A stretch of 64,000 nucleotides of DNA from Pseudomonadales bacterium. GTDB taxonomy: Bacteria; Pseudomonadota; Gammaproteobacteria; Pseudomonadales; Porticoccaceae. This document shows, piece after piece, positions 62,487 through 64,000 of this stretch; within the stretch, counting starts at the first letter, position 1; each line of letters starts with the position of its first letter. The notes beneath the pieces are model-generated. The model was not told the DNA's origin, made no database searches, and saw nothing but the letters and a program-made list of their open reading frames with translations. Location: the NCBI GenBank assembly GCA_024234435.1, contig JACKOF010000001.1, positions 1,240,001 through 1,304,000 on the forward strand. The letters are read 5' to 3'. The position numbers and the translations under genes are program-made.

Positions 62487-64000
62487 CTAAAACTGTTCTG
62501 CACGATGAACCGAATAAACATTAGGAATCTGTTGCAACCGGGTCAGCGCCGCACTCAGAGACTCGAGATCAGGCACTTCGACCGTAACTGCCATCAAAAC
62601 ATAATTTCCTTTTTCGTCTTCACTGCTTTTCGAATCCATTGCCAGCACATTGAGATCAGATTTATCAAGCACAGTGGTGACATCTTTAAGCAGGCTTCTG
62701 CGATCATAAGCTTCCAGAATCAGCTTCACCGAATAAACCTGTGAAGGCTCTCCACCCCAGCTGACTTCCATAACCCGCGCCGGGTCATTTTTCTGCAGCC
62801 TCAACAAATTGCCACAATCACTGCGGTGGATACTCACACCACGGCCATGAGTGACGTAACCGCCTATTGGCTCACCAGGGATTGGTTGGCAGCAACCGGC
62901 AATACGTGTAGCCAGGTTACCAACACCGTATATATACACATCTGATTCATCAAAACGCTTTGCGGAACTGTGCCGTTTGGGATAATCAAGTTTATGAACA
63001 ATACCCAATTGGGACTGAGCGGCATTCAATACCTGCTCGATACCAATATCACCAGCGCCAATCGCCGTATATAGCCCCTCGGCATGGTGCTTGTTAAACT
63101 TTTCTGCCAGCAGGTCAAGATCAAGCTTGGCCAGATTGAGACGACGCAGCTCCTTCTCAAATAACTGACGACCAGCCTGGCAATTTTTTTCAAAGTCCTG
63201 CTTTCGAAACCATTGCTGTACTTTTGAACGAGCACCGCTGGTTTTAAGGTACCCCAGGGCATGGGACAACCAATCCCGACTGGGCCGCTCTTCCTTCCCT
63301 GCCAAAATCTCTACCTGATCGGCCAGGTTTAGCGGGGTATTAAGAGGCACTATGCGACCATTAACCTTGGCGCCCCTGCAACGATGCCCGATAGAGGTAT
63401 GAACCCGGTAGGCAAAATCCAGCGGCGTTGCATCGGCAGGCAAATCCACCACGTGCCCCTGGGGGGTAAAGGTATAGATGCGATCAATCTTGATCTCGGG
63501 GTGGTCAGCAGAGGAAGGCAACACTGCTTCCGAGTCACTTTCCAGTTCTTCCTGCCATTCCAGCACTTGCCTCATCCAGCCTATTTTTGCCTCATAACTT
63601 TCGGCTGCTGACTGGCTGTCACTGCCTTTGTAAGCCCAGTGAGCACAGACACCAAACTCTGCCTCCTGATGCATATCGAACGTGCGTATCTGAATTTCCA
63701 GAATTTTCTGGTCTGGCCCCACCACCGCAGTGTGGAGAGATCGATAGCCATTTTCTTTTGGCTGGGCGATATAATCATCGAACTCTTCGGGAATTGCCTG
63801 CCAACGGCTATGTACGTCGCCAAGCACTGCGTAACAATCACGAATAGTGGGCAGTAAAATACGAACAGCGCGAATATCGTAGACTTGGGAAAAATGGAGC
63901 CCTTTCAGATACATTTTTCGCCAGATACTGTAAATATGCTTTACCCGGCCTACAACCTCTCCTCTTATTCCCAGCTCTTCCAGTCGCTGACGAAGTTGCT
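62487..64000 (-). CDS. relA: GTP pyrophosphokinase RelA (5' part outside window)
   Basis: The last ~504 residues of a RelA/SpoT-type enzyme that makes (p)ppGpp in the stringent response; the start lies beyond 64000. Visible domains: the synthetase end (IYSIWRKMYLKGLHF, GYRSLHTAVVGP, EIQIRTFDMHQEAE), a TGS domain (IYTFTPQGHVVDLP) and a C-terminal ACT-type domain (DKSDLNVLAMDSKSSEDE). The EIQIRT/MHQEAEFG pattern and the gene order relA-mazG favour RelA over SpoT. The helical ribosome-binding domain lies between TGS and ACT. mazG follows. Confidence 0.94.
   Translation of the reverse strand, partial: QLRQRLEELGIRGEVVGRVKHIYSIWRKMYLKGLHFSQVYDIRAVRILLPTIRDCYAVLGDVHSRWQAIPEEFDDYIAQPKENGYRSLHTAVVGPDQKILEIQIRTFDMHQEAEFGVCAHWAYKGSDSQSAAESYEAKIGWMRQVLEWQEELESDSEAVLPSSADHPEIKIDRIYTFTPQGHVVDLPADATPLDFAYRVHTSIGHRCRGAKVNGRIVPLNTPLNLADQVEILAGKEERPSRDWLSHALGYLKTSGARSKVQQWFRKQDFEKNCQAGRQLFEKELRRLNLAKLDLDLLAEKFNKHHAEGLYTAIGAGDIGIEQVLNAAQSQLGIVHKLDYPKRHSSAKRFDESDVYIYGVGNLATRIAGCCQPIPGEPIGGYVTHGRGVSIHRSDCGNLLRLQKNDPARVMEVSWGGEPSQVYSVKLILEAYDRRSLLKDVTTVLDKSDLNVLAMDSKSSEDEKGNYVLMAVTVEVPDLESLSAALTRLQQIPNVYSVHRAEQF

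Overview
The window reads as ordinary chromosome of a marine-type gammaproteobacterium of the Pseudomonadales/Cellvibrionales sphere. This rests on gene order and protein style: comEC-exbB-exbD-msbA-lpxK-kdsB-LMW phosphatase-murB, uvrY-uvrC-pgsA, relA-mazG, yccA-tusE, an AlgP-like Lys/Ala-rich protein and a Pseudomonas-type TrpS. Species cannot be named from sequence alone.

Layout. 1-5 kb: acyl-CoA dehydrogenase, trmH and a membrane-anchored GGDEF/EAL protein. 5.1-5.4 kb: tRNA-Cys and tRNA-Leu. 5.4-9.8 kb: M90 peptidase, histidine phosphatase, AlkC-like DNA glycosylase, a rhodanese/monooxygenase pair and a LuxR solo. 9.8-22 kb: envelope and repair block (pgsA, uvrC, uvrY, murB, kdsB, lpxK, msbA, exbBD, comEC), all on the minus strand. 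22-31.5 kb: small housekeeping and unknown genes (flavodoxin-like, patatin, yccA-tusE, phhB, yjbQ, trmA, DUF481, rmuC, NUDIX). 31.6-37.7 kb: an AddB/AddA-like helicase-nuclease pair. 37.9-46.6 kb: DAHP synthase, TetR regulator with a CRP-type site, nfuA, metH, DUF2970, a UbiA-type prenyltransferase and unknown genes.

46.6-54 kb is the accessory part. It holds a PEP-CTERM-like secreted protein, an AraC regulator and a short run of minus-strand cassette genes that look like a remnant integron array without integrase (CALIN-like). One attC site is split by a decayed IS110-family element whose long left end could encode a bridge-type RNA. A HipBA toxin-antitoxin pair with a palindromic operator follows.

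54-64 kb returns to housekeeping: trpS, M18 aminopeptidase, uppP, tsaB, AlgP-like protein, hemH, adk, mazG and the 3' two thirds of relA. Two oddities stand out. mazG is cut short by an in-frame amber codon, and tsaB has a TTG start lying in the U-tract of an intrinsic terminator whose stem supplies its Shine-Dalgarno sequence.

Most genes are packed in short minus-strand operons. TTG or GTG starts are common here and were preferred where a Shine-Dalgarno sequence supports them.
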